Assembly: GCA_951799425.1 (NCBI GenBank)
Contig: OX637393.1
Coordinates: 5,379,001 to 5,443,000, forward strand
DNA: 64,000 nt
Reading direction: 5' to 3'
Source: Ilex aquifolium
Taxonomy: Eukaryota > Streptophyta > Magnoliopsida > Aquifoliales > Aquifoliaceae
Positions 22,086 through 32,017 of this stretch are shown piece by piece. Position numbers and translations under genes: made by a program. Each line of letters starts with the position of its first letter. Position 1 is the first letter of the stretch. The notes below the pieces were generated by a model. The model saw only the letters and a program-made list of their open reading frames with translations. It searched no databases and was not told the DNA's origin.

Positions 22086-23638
22086 ATTCCCCTGACTTAA
22101 AATTTCCCAAATCAATCGTTAGGTCAAAAATTTTCAAAAATTTCATTCAACCACTCAGCTCTCCTCCTCCTCTCCAACGACTCTCTGAGCTCTCCTCCTC
22201 TTCAATTAGCCAGGTATTACTTCGACGACCTCCAACCGAATATTCAACAGCTCCACAGCTGGTCCACCAACGACTGAGCAGACCATCGAGCACCGACTAA
22301 GCAGACCAGTGAGTTAGCTTAATCTACAGCTCCACCAGTGACTCAATGACTGAGAAGTGAGGACAGCCTCCACCTGCGACTAAGCAGTGAGCACATCCTC
22401 CACCAGTGAGTATGTCCATTCTCCATTCCAGCCTAAATCGAATTTTGCCCTCAATCTAATTTTGCCCTCATTCGAATTTTGCCTAAATCCATTCTCCATT
22501 CCAGCCTAATCAGTCAGTCGAATTTTGCCCAAAATCGAATTTAGGGCAAAATCGATCCAGAACTGGCGATTGTTGTTAAAGTGATTTTTCTTTTTTCCTT
22601 TTGTGGAAAGCATTGTGCAAAATATATATTCTTTATAGTTGAGCTTTACGAATCAATGCTTTTTATGACCAATGAACATTGTTAATCAGATCAAAACACT
22701 GACAAGAGTTTATTGAGTGATTAGTTTGCTGATTCTTGTTAAAGTGATCTTCTTTTTTTCCTTTTGTGGAAAACATTGTGAAAAATCCTGACTTTTGTTG
22801 CATTATGGTGGTGGTAAGGCAACTGAGCTGATCATTTCTGATATATATGATAACAACATCCAAGTTTTTTCGTCTGATATGCCCAGAGGTATTGATTCAC
22901 TAAATTATATTATACCCTAGCAGCAATAAAGCGTTGAAACACCATTTCAGCACAATGAAAGGTCATTATAACTAACCAAGGCCTGAAATGAGTGTGAACC
23001 AAACAGTCTAATTCGAATTAGGGACTATCTCAAATAAATTGCATCTCTAATCACTATAATATGTACTTTCAACGTTTTTTTCAGTATAAACCAACCGTAG
23101 CAATATGCAGCGGAAGTTATTTCAACCATCTGAAACTATTACCTTAGAGGAAGCACAACTGCATCTATCCAACAATTATGTTTGATTTTGAAATATTTCA
23201 TGCATAAGACAATTAAATGGTTAAGAAAGAGTCGCATAATAGCCACAGACATGCCAGATAAAACCTTGATGGATTTGAGTTTCTTGTGGATTCAAGGGTA
23301 TGTCATGTATTCTGTCATCGTTGGGGTGCAGGGTATTTAGGGATGGTTCTTCCAACATAATCTTTTTTATCCAACTAGTTTATCCAACATCCTAACCCAA
23401 GACACATGAAAATAGTTTCAGATAAGCTATCATAATTTATTTATTTATTTTTTTTTGTTGTCATGTAGATTGAGCAAATCATTAGAAAGGGAAAAAAAAA
23501 CCCAGTTCGTTCAATGGAATTGTATGCTATTTTTTGATAAAAAAACAATGAGTAATTTTGTCACCCTCAATCAAGTAATCTCACAATAGATTTCTGAGTA
23601 CAAAATCAAGGCATAATAGATTGCAGACAGTATGTGGT
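22086..23638. other. Element interior without clear gene
   Basis: It holds a CT-rich stretch (22150-22210), repeated CGAATTTTGCCC words (22438-22560), and two copies of GTTAAAGTGAT...CCTTTTGTGGAAA about 164 bp apart (22576 and 22738). No coding frame is supported. Confidence 0.4.
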
Positions 23639-24076
23639 TCATGGGTCAACATCTTCGTCGGACATTTTGACATCAGAAATACATCCAACTTCTCCACTTA
23701 GAAGGAAACTTATACGTGCTTCTTCCATTAACCCTTCTTCAGCATGTTCTCGTGCAATGCGACGAAGGTTGTAACGATTAAGACGAATTGTCATGCGATT
23801 GTTCTCAGCTCGAAAATGATACAATGCTCGCTCCAGTTGTTGAGGTGTCTCAACTGGCATATGGATGGCAATTTGTCGAGGCTTTCGTAAATTGCAAGTT
23901 TGCATATCTCCAGTAAAATTTTCTCGCTCCGTCATACGATATTGCAATTCGGCCCTCATGGTTCTTATGGCACTGGTAGAATAACGTAAACGAGGATTCA
24001 TTGGATAGAAGAACTCATCCTCTGAGGCCCAATGATAACCCATATTTTCATATAGAGTTCTAATACTATAATTCAT
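23639..24076 (-). CDS. Unrecognised 145-residue protein 1 of the Mutator-like element
   Basis: A single uninterrupted frame from the ATG at 24076 to the TGA at 23639-23641. A TATATATT box lies about 45 bp upstream on the minus strand (24120-24127). The protein is basic in its middle and has a predicted helix with FRAENNRMTIRLNRYNLRR near residues 91-109, and an acidic end (KMSDEDVDP). The ENNRM-x-x-R-x-x-R helix and the acidic tail are shared with the other two ORFs of this element. It is divergently placed to protein 2 across a 458-bp repeat-containing spacer. I recognise no known domain. The conserved shape in three diverged copies argues for coding; function is unknown, and DNA or RNA binding is a guess from charge. 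Confidence 0.6.
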   Translation of the reverse strand: MNYSIRTLYENMGYHWASEDEFFYPMNPRLRYSTSAIRTMRAELQYRMTERENFTGDMQTCNLRKPRQIAIHMPVETPQQLERALYHFRAENNRMTIRLNRYNLRRIAREHAEEGLMEEARISFLLSGEVGCISDVKMSDEDVDP

Positions 24077-24247
24077 ATTGGAAATAAGTTTTCTTCACTT
24101 ACTTGCTTAAAGACGGTGAATATATAGTGAATACACAAATCTCCCAACAACTGATCATATCAATACAATCACTGTCTTGAAGTGACAACTTTTTGCTTTG
24201 TCATAATGCTAAAGAAGAAAAACTGACTACTCGTGACTACTTAATGT

Positions 24248-24375
24248 CATGTGTTGAAGTGACTACACACCCTGAATGGGTTTTAGCAGACCATGTGGTG
24301 AAGTGACAAAACCCTGAATGGGTTTCTACATACCATGTGTTGAAGTAACAACACACATTTGATAATGGGAAAGAC
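24248..24375 (+). repeat. Three ~43 bp tandem units in the divergent promoter of proteins 1 and 2
   Basis: CATGTGTTGAAGTGAC-like units start at 24248, 24292 and 24334 and include CCCTGAATGGGTTT. They lie between the two divergently oriented ORFs and may be regulatory. Confidence 0.65.
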
Positions 24376-24534
24376 TAAAATGACCATACACTAGTCTGCT
24401 GAATGACTATACCATATATGACATCTGATCACTACACTGTTTCACTATTGACTGATATGACCTGTCTAACACAGTAGGCTTGGGACACTACTATTTAAAC
24501 ACCATTTTGCCGTTGATATGACAAACACAACATT

Positions 24535-24978
24535 ATGTCTACATCAAATTTCTGTACGAGCTTTAACAATCGCAGACGTGAATGAGTGTGGTTGTTACAA
24601 GAGCGGAACGATGATTACAAGAATGAGAGATTTTCCGATCCAAAAGAGTATTATGCAGGAGTGCGACGAGAGTGGGCTTTTCGTGCTAAAGAATTAGACG
24701 AACTATTTACACAAGTAAGAGAACTTGGTATACCAGTGCCTCGTAGACGATCACTACCAATGCAACGCCGGAATAGAGAGGACTACGAATCAGCAGTAAA
24801 ACAAGTTCGAAGAGAAAATAATAGAATGCTGGTTCGTAGGTCTCGCTATTATATGCTCCAACAAGCAAAAGACATGATGGGAACTGCACATGGACGAGAG
24901 TTGATACCAGTTGAGCAAAACAATATATTGTCTAATGCATAATACATGTCAGATGATTATATGTCTGATGAACCTTAA
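24535..24978 (+). pseudogene. Unrecognised small protein 2 of the Mutator-like element, two nonsense codons
   Basis: The frame starts at ATG 24535 (MSTSNFCTSFNNRRRE), meets TGA at 24583-24585, continues open to TAA at 24940-24942 and, still in frame, gives an acidic tail YMSDDYMSDEP before TAA 24976-24978. The paralogues also end in an acidic tail, so both early stops look like damage (the first from a Trp codon, by one transition). Shared motifs: RRENNRMLVRRSRYYMLQQA near 24805 and GIPVPRRRS near 24728, the latter matching protein 3. A TATTTAAAC box lies about 44 bp upstream of the ATG. The short 118-codon frame that starts at 24586 uses no ATG at its start. Confidence 0.6.
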
Positions 24979-25029
24979 CAAAGTTTGCATTTGTTCAGGT
25001 CTGAGATAGCAAGACTTTCTAACCAGTGT

Positions 25030-25345
25030 AGTGTCAAGTCATGTCAGTCATTTGTATTTGAATTGTTATGTTTTTACTTTTTCATTGTGAACTCATTTCA
25101 TTGCTTTGTTAGTGTAGTCAGTCTACTGATAAGTCATCTCAGTCCTGCTTTATCAGTGTAATCAGTCTACTGACAATTCATGTCATTATTTTATCAGTGT
25201 GTAGTCATATCAGTACTTTATCAGTGTGTCGTCAGTCTACAGACAAGTCATGTCAGTCATTTTGTCATTCACGGGTTGTGTCATTACTTTATCAGTGTGG
25301 AGTCATATCATTATTTTACCTGTGTCAAGTCATGTTACTCGTACC
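25030..25345 (+). repeat. Irregular TCAGTGTAGTCAGTCTACTGACAAGTCAT repeats upstream of protein 3
   Basis: Words such as ATCAGTGTG, AGTCAGTCTAC and AAGTCATGTCAGTCAT recur seven or more times in about 300 bp right before the TATA box of protein 3. The 76-codon ORF at 25180 is a repeat artefact. Confidence 0.65.
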
Positions 25346-25389
25346 CAGTAATTGTCTTGTCAAATTTATATATATTTGTATTTCGTGTC

Positions 25390-25397
25390 TATATAAA
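25390..25397 (+). promoter_or_regulatory. TATA box of protein 3
   Basis: TATATAAA, 37 bp before the ATG at 25434. The other two ORFs have a similar box 40-48 bp before their start. Confidence 0.55.
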
Positions 25398-25433
25398 CCA
25401 TCCTTATTAATTGTGTACATCATAACCCAAAAT

Positions 25434-26129
25434 ATGTCTAGGCGCACCTCTAAGAGGCAATCCAGTCAAACCACCCAAGGTTCTTCATCACGCAATGATC
25501 AACAAAGTACATCTTCACCCTACGAATGTCAACGCTCGACTGGCCGAGCAGCATGTGGTGTAGACGTAGTTCGTTCAATTGAATCCTACACAGATTTAAC
25601 TGGTGTAACTTGGTATGGACAAAAGCGTGAGTTCTGTAATGAGCCCATCGACCCTTATCACTCATTCGGTCAAGTTGGACACATATTTGTGGGGCCTGCG
25701 ACCGACTCTCCGCCTCAGAGTGTTCGTATCGAACCCACCCCAAGATGGCGACAATTATATGACAAACGTTGTGAGCTTGAAGTATGTTGTCGTTGGCATG
25801 GATTAATGGTACCGAAGGCACGTTCGGCTGATATATATGATCCACAAAACTCTACCAACCATAACAAGATCATAGTCAGGTTTGAACGTGAAAATGATCA
25901 AATGCAGCGTAGACTTGATCGTTTGCATGCAATCGACCATGCAAAAATTGAGCATTTCAATCCAGATTATACTGAGATTCAAATTTTGCAGGATCCGTTA
26001 CTTGTTTCAGATACAGAACTTTCTGATTATTCCGATTTAAGTGATGATGCGTCTGACACTTTTATTCCATCGAGTTTATGTGTACTGGACAACCCTCTAT
26101 GTTGTTTTCTACACCAACCAAAATATTGA
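25434..26129 (+). CDS. Unrecognised 231-residue protein 3 of the Mutator-like element
   Basis: The frame opens at ATG 25434, chosen because TATATAAA (25390-25397) lies 37 bp upstream and repeats end before it; the longer upstream frame has no better start. The N-terminus is Ser/Lys/Arg/Gln-rich (MSRRTSKRQSSQTTQ), the middle holds Cys/Trp residues and HGLMVPKARS (compare GIPVPRRRS in protein 2), then the shared helix RFERENDQMQRRLDRLHAI near residues 143-161 and a Ser/Asp-rich acidic stretch (ELSDYSDLSDDASD). An AATAAA lies at 26157. No known family is recognised. Intact frame, TATA box and poly(A) signal together suggest an expressed unit carried by the transposon. Confidence 0.65.
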   Translation: MSRRTSKRQSSQTTQGSSSRNDQQSTSSPYECQRSTGRAACGVDVVRSIESYTDLTGVTWYGQKREFCNEPIDPYHSFGQVGHIFVGPATDSPPQSVRIEPTPRWRQLYDKRCELEVCCRWHGLMVPKARSADIYDPQNSTNHNKIIVRFERENDQMQRRLDRLHAIDHAKIEHFNPDYTEIQILQDPLLVSDTELSDYSDLSDDASDTFIPSSLCVLDNPLCCFLHQPKY

Positions 26130-26156
26130 CAAACTGTATTTCTTACAGTGTCATGT

Positions 26157-26162
26157 AATAAA
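26157..26162 (+). terminator. Polyadenylation signal AATAAA of protein 3
   Basis: TAATAAAT about 27 bp after the stop codon, followed by a T/G-rich stretch. Confidence 0.45.
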
Positions 26163-26325
26163 TTTGTTTTGTTTTAATGTATAGTATCTTTTTCCATATT
26201 TTGAAGTTTTTCGCACTTTTGTAGGTCAGCTATAAATGTTCGATGAACTTATAACATAAAATTGGAATACATAAATTTTTTAGCATATACAAAACAAATT
26301 TCTAAATAAAAAACGTTTTAAAAAA

Positions 26326-27099
26326 CGTCATTTACAGTGACGTTTTTAAAAATATACTGAGTTTGAGAAATAAAATTTTAGGTCCGACTGGGTTTGGGAA
26401 AAGCTCCTCCAGATTGAAATGCTTTTATGACATGGGAAGTGAAATTATAATATTGAGATTCTTTTTATAGCATCTTAGTAAAGCATGTGTTTACATACTT
26501 TTTGATATAAAAGTGAGCTTTCAAAACACGTTTTTAAGTTTTTTTTATTAAATATATGTTTTACAAATATGTTTTTATATTGAAAAATATGAAATTAAAT
26601 TATGCTTTTATATTTTATTTTCAATTATAAAATAAGTTCATATTTATTATGAAAAGGGAATTAAATTCAAAAATTTATTTAATTTTTTTTTTCTGGTGAA
26701 TCATGATGTGAGATATAAGGTGGAGTTATTAGCTTTTTATAAACTTTATTACAAGTTGGTGGTTAGAGACTTTTGGCTAAGACAACATCATTGTAAAAGG
26801 ATGAGGGGATAACAGGCGTTAAAAAAAAAAAATGGGCAGAAAACGTCATTTGAAATGACGTTTTTAAAGATGTCATTCCAAATGACGTCTTCTGCCCATT
26901 TATTTTTTTAACGTCTGTTATGGTCCGTTTAGAATTCTAGCCTAAAAAACGTCATTCCTAATGAGGACTTTAAAAACGTCATTCCTAATGACGACTTTAA
27001 AAACGTCATTTATAATGACGTTTTCAGACAAAAAATTTCAAATTCAAATCGTCATTTAAAATGACGTTTTAAGGGGTGAAGATGTCATTCCAAATAACG
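26326..27099 (+). repeat. Right array of eight CGTCATT-N3-AATGACG inverted repeats
   Basis: Sites lie at 26326-26342, 26844-26860, 26871-26887, 26950-26966, 26977-26993, 27004-27020, 27050-27066 and 27083-27099, all with a three-base spacer (TAC, TGA, CCA, CCT, CCT, TAT, TAA, CCA). From the outer end the spacings 33, 46 and 27 mirror the left array, as expected for TIRs; the inner sites add more 27-bp steps. Confidence 0.9.
26816..26925 (+). repeat. 110-bp internal palindrome made of two facing TIR inner ends
   Basis: Arms begin TAACAGGCGTTAAAAAA at the left and close with TTTTTTAACGTCTGTTA at the right, about 50 bp each, enclosing two CGTCATT motifs. It resembles a small foldback MITE within the larger element. 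Confidence 0.65.
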
Positions 27100-27202
27100 T
27101 TTTTTAAAAAAGACTGGGTCTAAGAATTAAGTTTAAAAGTGACTGGGTTGAAGAAATAAGTTATGAGGGAGACTGGGTTTGGGGAAAACCTCTCACTGGA
27201 GG

Positions 27203-27936
27203 TGGTCCCAGGTTAGTTGTGTAAGGAAAGGAAACGCACTAGTACACGATACTACCAAGATCATGTTGTTAGTGAAACCATTTGTACGGATTGAAAAAAA
27301 TAAAAAAAAAGTGGGCAGGTGGGTTAAGAAGTAACGCCTTTTTTTTTTTTCAATAGTTATGCGTGTTTAGGCTAATTTACGCGCACCTCGATTAATTTTT
27401 TTTTTTGTTTGGTCAAATGCAAGTCATCTACGCCGGGATTACGGAATTTACGAGAGATAAATCTCTTATAATTGCCAAGATTCGAACTTAAAACGTCTGA
27501 GTTTACGACTCATTTTTACTAACACTTGAACTAATTATTGGAGTTTTCTATTTTTTTTTTTCATTGTATTTATTCTTTGATTTCTCTCTCTACTATATAC
27601 GTATACTAAGGTTACTCGTGTAATGTATGACAATTGTGTAAAATTAGAATAGATGTTTGAAATATATGCAAACGGATTTATTGTGGGTAAAATATAAATA
27701 AATAAATTTACAATGATTAAAAAATTTACATAAAATTGTAAAATACATTGTTGAATATAAATAATTTGGACCGTTGTTTTACTGTTGTATGTAAATAACA
27801 CAAGAAATGTTATCTATACCAAAAATTTATCAAATGAATTGGCAGTTCCAGATTACTCTTAAACCCACCAAATGCTGATCAAAATATTTTTGATTGGATA
27901 TAAAAGTGCCAACTCATTTAGTAAATCACTTTTTGA
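27203..27936. other. Spacer with a possible reversed SINE remnant (27411-27545)
   Basis: AAGATTCGAACTTAAAACG near 27478 and ACACTTGAACTAATTATTGG resemble the reverse complement of pol III B and A boxes of plant SINEs. No TSD is visible. The rest is AT-rich. Confidence 0.3.
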
Positions 27937-27945
27937 TAAAATTTT

Positions 27946-28966
27946 AGGAGAATTATATCCAGACTCCCCGAGGTTTGTCACTTAATAACTCAGACCCCAT
28001 AATATTTGAAATATTATACATAAATCCCCTAAAGTTTGTATGCAGTTAACGCCTAGACCCTTACTGTAAATATATTCGTAAATAAATTACACTTAGACCC
28101 CCTGAAATTTGTAAACATTTATTACTTAGACTCCTTAAGTTTAAAATATTATACTTACACAAAAAATATTTCAATCAAAGATAAAATATCGAATATTTTA
28201 AATTTTACAATTAAAATTCATGTCCTATTGTATTATTTATTAAAATAAAATCAAAAATAAAAATTCAATTTAAAATAAAAAAATCGTAATTAGTATATAA
28301 TTATATTATCTATTGTAATTTAATTTGGTTGTTTAAACAACCAAATTAAAAATACCAAACTATCCCAATCAAAACTAAAAGATATTTTGTCCATTACAAT
28401 TTGACCCCTCGTTTTATTTTTTAGTTTTATTTTAATAAATAATATAATTGTATATTAGCTAAGATTGTTTTAAAAAAACTAGATTTTTATTTTTGATTTT
28501 ATTTCAATAAATGACATAATAGAACATGAATTTAGTTGTAAAATTCATGTTCTATTATGAATGACTAAGACCCATTGTTTGATATTTTAGTTTTATTTCA
28601 ATAGATAGTATAATTGTATACTAATTACAATTTTTTAAGAAAAATTGAATTTTTATTTTTGATTTTATTTCAATAAATGATACAATAGAACAAGAATTTT
28701 GGTTGTAAAATTTAATATATTTGATATTTGATATTTAATTAGAGTATTTTTTGTCTAAGTATAATATTTTAAACTTAAGGGATTTAAGTATTATATGCCT
28801 ACAAATTTCAGAGGGTCTAGGTGTAATTTATTAACGAATATATTTACAGCAGAGGTCTAAGAGTTATGCAAGTACAAATTTTAGGGGGTTTGTATATAAT
28901 ATTTTAAATGTCAGGGAGTCTGAGTGATTAAATGAAAATTTCAGAAAGTCTGGATATAATTCTCCC
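27946..28966. mobile_element. Long-TIR foldback element (MULE-type), 1021 bp, 9-bp TSD
   Basis: Termini AGGAGAATTATATCC and, from the right on the other strand, GGGAGAATTATATCC extend into TIRs of more than 200 bp with words such as TAGACCCCCTGAAATTTGT. The target duplication TAAAATTTT is exact (27937-27945 and 28967-28975). There is no coding content. Confidence 0.85.
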
Positions 28967-28975
28967 TAAAATTTT

Positions 28976-31579
28976 TGGTAAACATTGTATTACCCTTCCA
29001 AACACTTTGTGGTACAGTGGACGGTGTGGGAAATAATATATCTATTATATGACAATTAAAGCACGTGTCTGATTGAGGCAATCTCTTTTGTTTGTGCTGT
29101 GCTTTGACTAATATGACATGATGATATCAGTATAATTTATGGCAAACACGTTTCTGATTGAGACAACCTAATTGTGAGGCTAATTAAGTAATTATAATAG
29201 GAGAAAACTATGAATTTCGGTATTACGCCGTCACTATAAATTTTGTAATTTTTTTACAAGAAGGTCGTTTATAACTTTTATGGTAACTTAACAAAAAAAG
29301 TTATAACTCAACTTTTTTTTTTTCATTTTTATGAATTAAACCTTAAAAAAGTTGTTAATTTTTTTTAAACAAACCTAAAAACTTATATAAAATCATATTG
29401 AACTTGTAAAACGTAGAAGCACTAGTTATTTTTTGTGCCTAAATGCACGTAGTAATAAAAAATTGATCAACAATAAAAATATTTGTATTCACACTTAAAA
29501 TTAAATTATAAAAATAGAGAAAAGAGAAAGGAATTTAAGCATCCGGTTGTAGTTGAGGCAAGCAGTGGTAGTGGTGGTGGACGGCAATGGTGGTGGTTGT
29601 GGAAAATGGTGATGGTTGTGATGGGTGACGACGATCGATTGTGATAGTGGCAGCCGTGGGGGCAATGATGAAGGTAGTGGTAGGGTAGTGGGGGTGGGGG
29701 TAGTAGGGATGATGGTGGGACAATGGCGGTAGTGGTAAGGTGGCAGCAGCAGTGGTGGGGTACTGGTGGGGTGGTGGTGGTGGGGCAGTAGGGGGTGGTG
29801 GTAAGGTGGCGGTAGCAGTGGTGGGGCGGTGGGTGTGGTGGTGATGGTGGGGTGGCGACAGTGCTAGTGGGATAGCGGCGACGGCGATGGTAGTGGTGGT
29901 GAGTGGTGGTGGTGGGGTGACGGTGGTGGTTGTAGTGGTGGGGCGATGGGGGGTGGGGGTGGGGGTGGGACAGTTCCAAACACTATTTTTTTCTTTAAAT
30001 ACTTATGAGAAATTATAAGTTCTATAAACACTTTTAAAAAGTTATCCAAACACACCCTTAGATGCATATTTTCTCTATTAAATTTGAGTTGTTAATATTA
30101 GCCGTCAGATTAATTTTAAAGTAAAATTTGAAGAGATCTCAATCGAGAAAAACAAAAGTCATTTTGTTTATCTTTTAAAATTTAAATTGTATTATACTTT
30201 ATTATATAGATGGTATCGATTTTTTTTTTTGGTATGCGGTTGTCTTCTCCATTAATGAGTTCTTTATCAATGATGTGTAGTTGAAGAAATGGAAAGCTAA
30301 CCAAATGGATGGTTAAGTTCATTTCATCCAAACGTTTTTGTTTGTCTTTGTTGAATGGTCTGAGTCAATTTTATTTTAATCGGAAGTCTAGTTTTTTTTC
30401 CATCATCAAACAGGGAAAAAAAAACTAGAAAAAAAAATGTTGTATTTTTTTTTGGGTTAAACAATATTACAGGAAAAGAGGACGACGAAGTTAGATCCTG
30501 AGACTTGAAAGTCCAACCATAGTGATGGGATTATTAGGCTAAACGCTAACCGAAAAAATTATGTTGTACACAATGATGTTCTTAGTGGTCATAAATGAGA
30601 TACTTCTTTTTTTTTTTTTTTTGGCTAAATAAACCAAAATGTATCAGCAAAATCTTCATGAAGTACATAGGCCTTGAGAGACTCTAATCTAACAACATCA
30701 AAAACTTGTAGCAAAACAAGGCTGCAATCCATCAACTAGACCAAGTTATCCTCACAACCCCCAGAGAGAGAGAGAGAGAGAGAGAGAGCTGTATTCTTTT
30801 GGAAAGTGTGGTTTTAGTGTATATTTATTTTGATTGGATTGAAACGTTGTTGAATTGTTGTTTGTAGTATGTTGGGATGCTGTGAATTTAATTTTTGGTT
30901 TATTTTAGTGGAATGGTAATTAGCTTCATTTATTTGTTTATTTTGGTTGGATAATTGGAATGGTAGAATGGTGAATTTTGTGTTTAGCATTAATAGTAAA
31001 ATGAGCCTGAGCTTGAATTGGAGCTAGTTTGAAAAATCGAGCGTAAAATAGCCGAGCTTGGCATTTTCGAAGTGAGTGAGCTTGAGCTTAAAATAGAGTT
31101 TCGAATCTAATTGACTTCCCAAATACCCGAGCTGAGCCTGAGAATAGTCAAGCTCGTTAGGTTCGGCTCAATTATCACCCACACCAACTTTGACAAGAAC
31201 ATCCTTGAGTACTTCTAAGTCCTGGAATTGTCGGTAATATTGATGTGCATGATTCCCAAATGATTGCATATATTGAATGTGAATGTTATAACGATGAGTC
31301 TGGAAAAATGCGTAGATGATGATAATAATTATAATCTACCCTTGTTAATCTATTTTGGATATAATTTACCCAATTTACATGTCTTAGACATGAATACATC
31401 AAACGTTGTACCCAATACACACGACCCAACATTTAATCAGATTTGGGAGAGGTAATACCACCATTATTTATGGATGGTCCAGTACCAAAACTCGAACTCT
31501 CAACATATGATTTTGAATAATGAAGTACTTGCGATTGATCAATGACCTTCTTAACCATACAGATAAGTCCAAAGAGAAA
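28976..31579. other. Non-coding DNA with dispersed host repeats
   Basis: Pieces at 29030-29170 and 30280-30360 match 38770-39070 and 56470-57150, and in reverse 58930-59170. Between them lie AT-rich DNA and a GGT-rich tract. A SINE-like fragment may lie at 30460-30560. Microsatellite (GA)n at about 30762-30788. No gene. Confidence 0.45.
29555..29965 (+). repeat. GGTGGT-rich low-complexity tract, about 410 bp
   Basis: The plus strand is nearly devoid of C and full of GGTGGTGG and GGGGTGG runs. The His/Pro-rich reverse ORFs (29506-30067) are translations of this tract and not genes. Confidence 0.85.
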
Positions 31580-32017
31580 CATTCGTTACATAAAACTGGC
31601 CTTTCATACACACAAAATTTATACATACACAATAATACCCTCATTTATTTTTTAGGCTATTATACACTAAAGAGGGCCTTCCAATGGTACAATCAATACA
31701 AGGAGGTGGCACTACCGTATTTTCTTCCACCATCAACAACTAGAGCAACAACGAACATGGTACAAAACACACTATTTATACAATACTACTTGCATCATAT
31801 TACCGTGACCAATTTTCTAGGCTAAACCACTATTATCGTTCGATTAGTACTGGTCCATGGTGTTAGACAGAATCCACTTTCAATGTAATGACAACAACGA
31901 GATCAACTTATCAAATTGCATCATACGTCTAGATTTAAGTAGTATTAATATTTATTGAAGATATAACCCGAAACCATAATATAATATATCATTTTTTTTT
32001 GAGATCACCAATGAACC
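31580..32017 (-). other. 3' flank / 3' UTR of gene B
   Basis: This stretch is homologous to 45010-45425 downstream of gene C (for example CTGGCCTTTCATACACA and GAGGGCCTTCCAATG). The conservation shows that the duplicated unit included the 3' region. Short ORFs here are not supported. Confidence 0.5.

Larger units (their letters stand above)
21748..27193 (+). mobile_element. Long-TIR Mutator-like element carrying three small ORFs; no transposase seen
   Basis: Left end GAGGTTTTCCCCAAACCCAG and right end, read inward on the minus strand, AGAGGTTTTCCCCAAACCCAG begin TIRs that stay similar for several hundred bases (about 21748-22085 and 26816-27193). CACTGGAGG lies directly outside both ends (21739-21747 and 27194-27202), a 9-bp duplication typical of Mutator-like elements. 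A third, diverged TIR end sits at about 26320-26410, so the right side is composite. Inside are three small coding units (23639-24076 minus, 24535-24978 plus, 25434-26129 plus) and repeat-rich promoters. No frame shows a MULE transposase, so it is probably non-autonomous. Confidence 0.8.

Noticed and set aside
29506..30067. His/Pro-rich ORFs on the minus strand
   Set aside because: They are read from the GGT-rich low-complexity tract, in more than one frame, with no domain.
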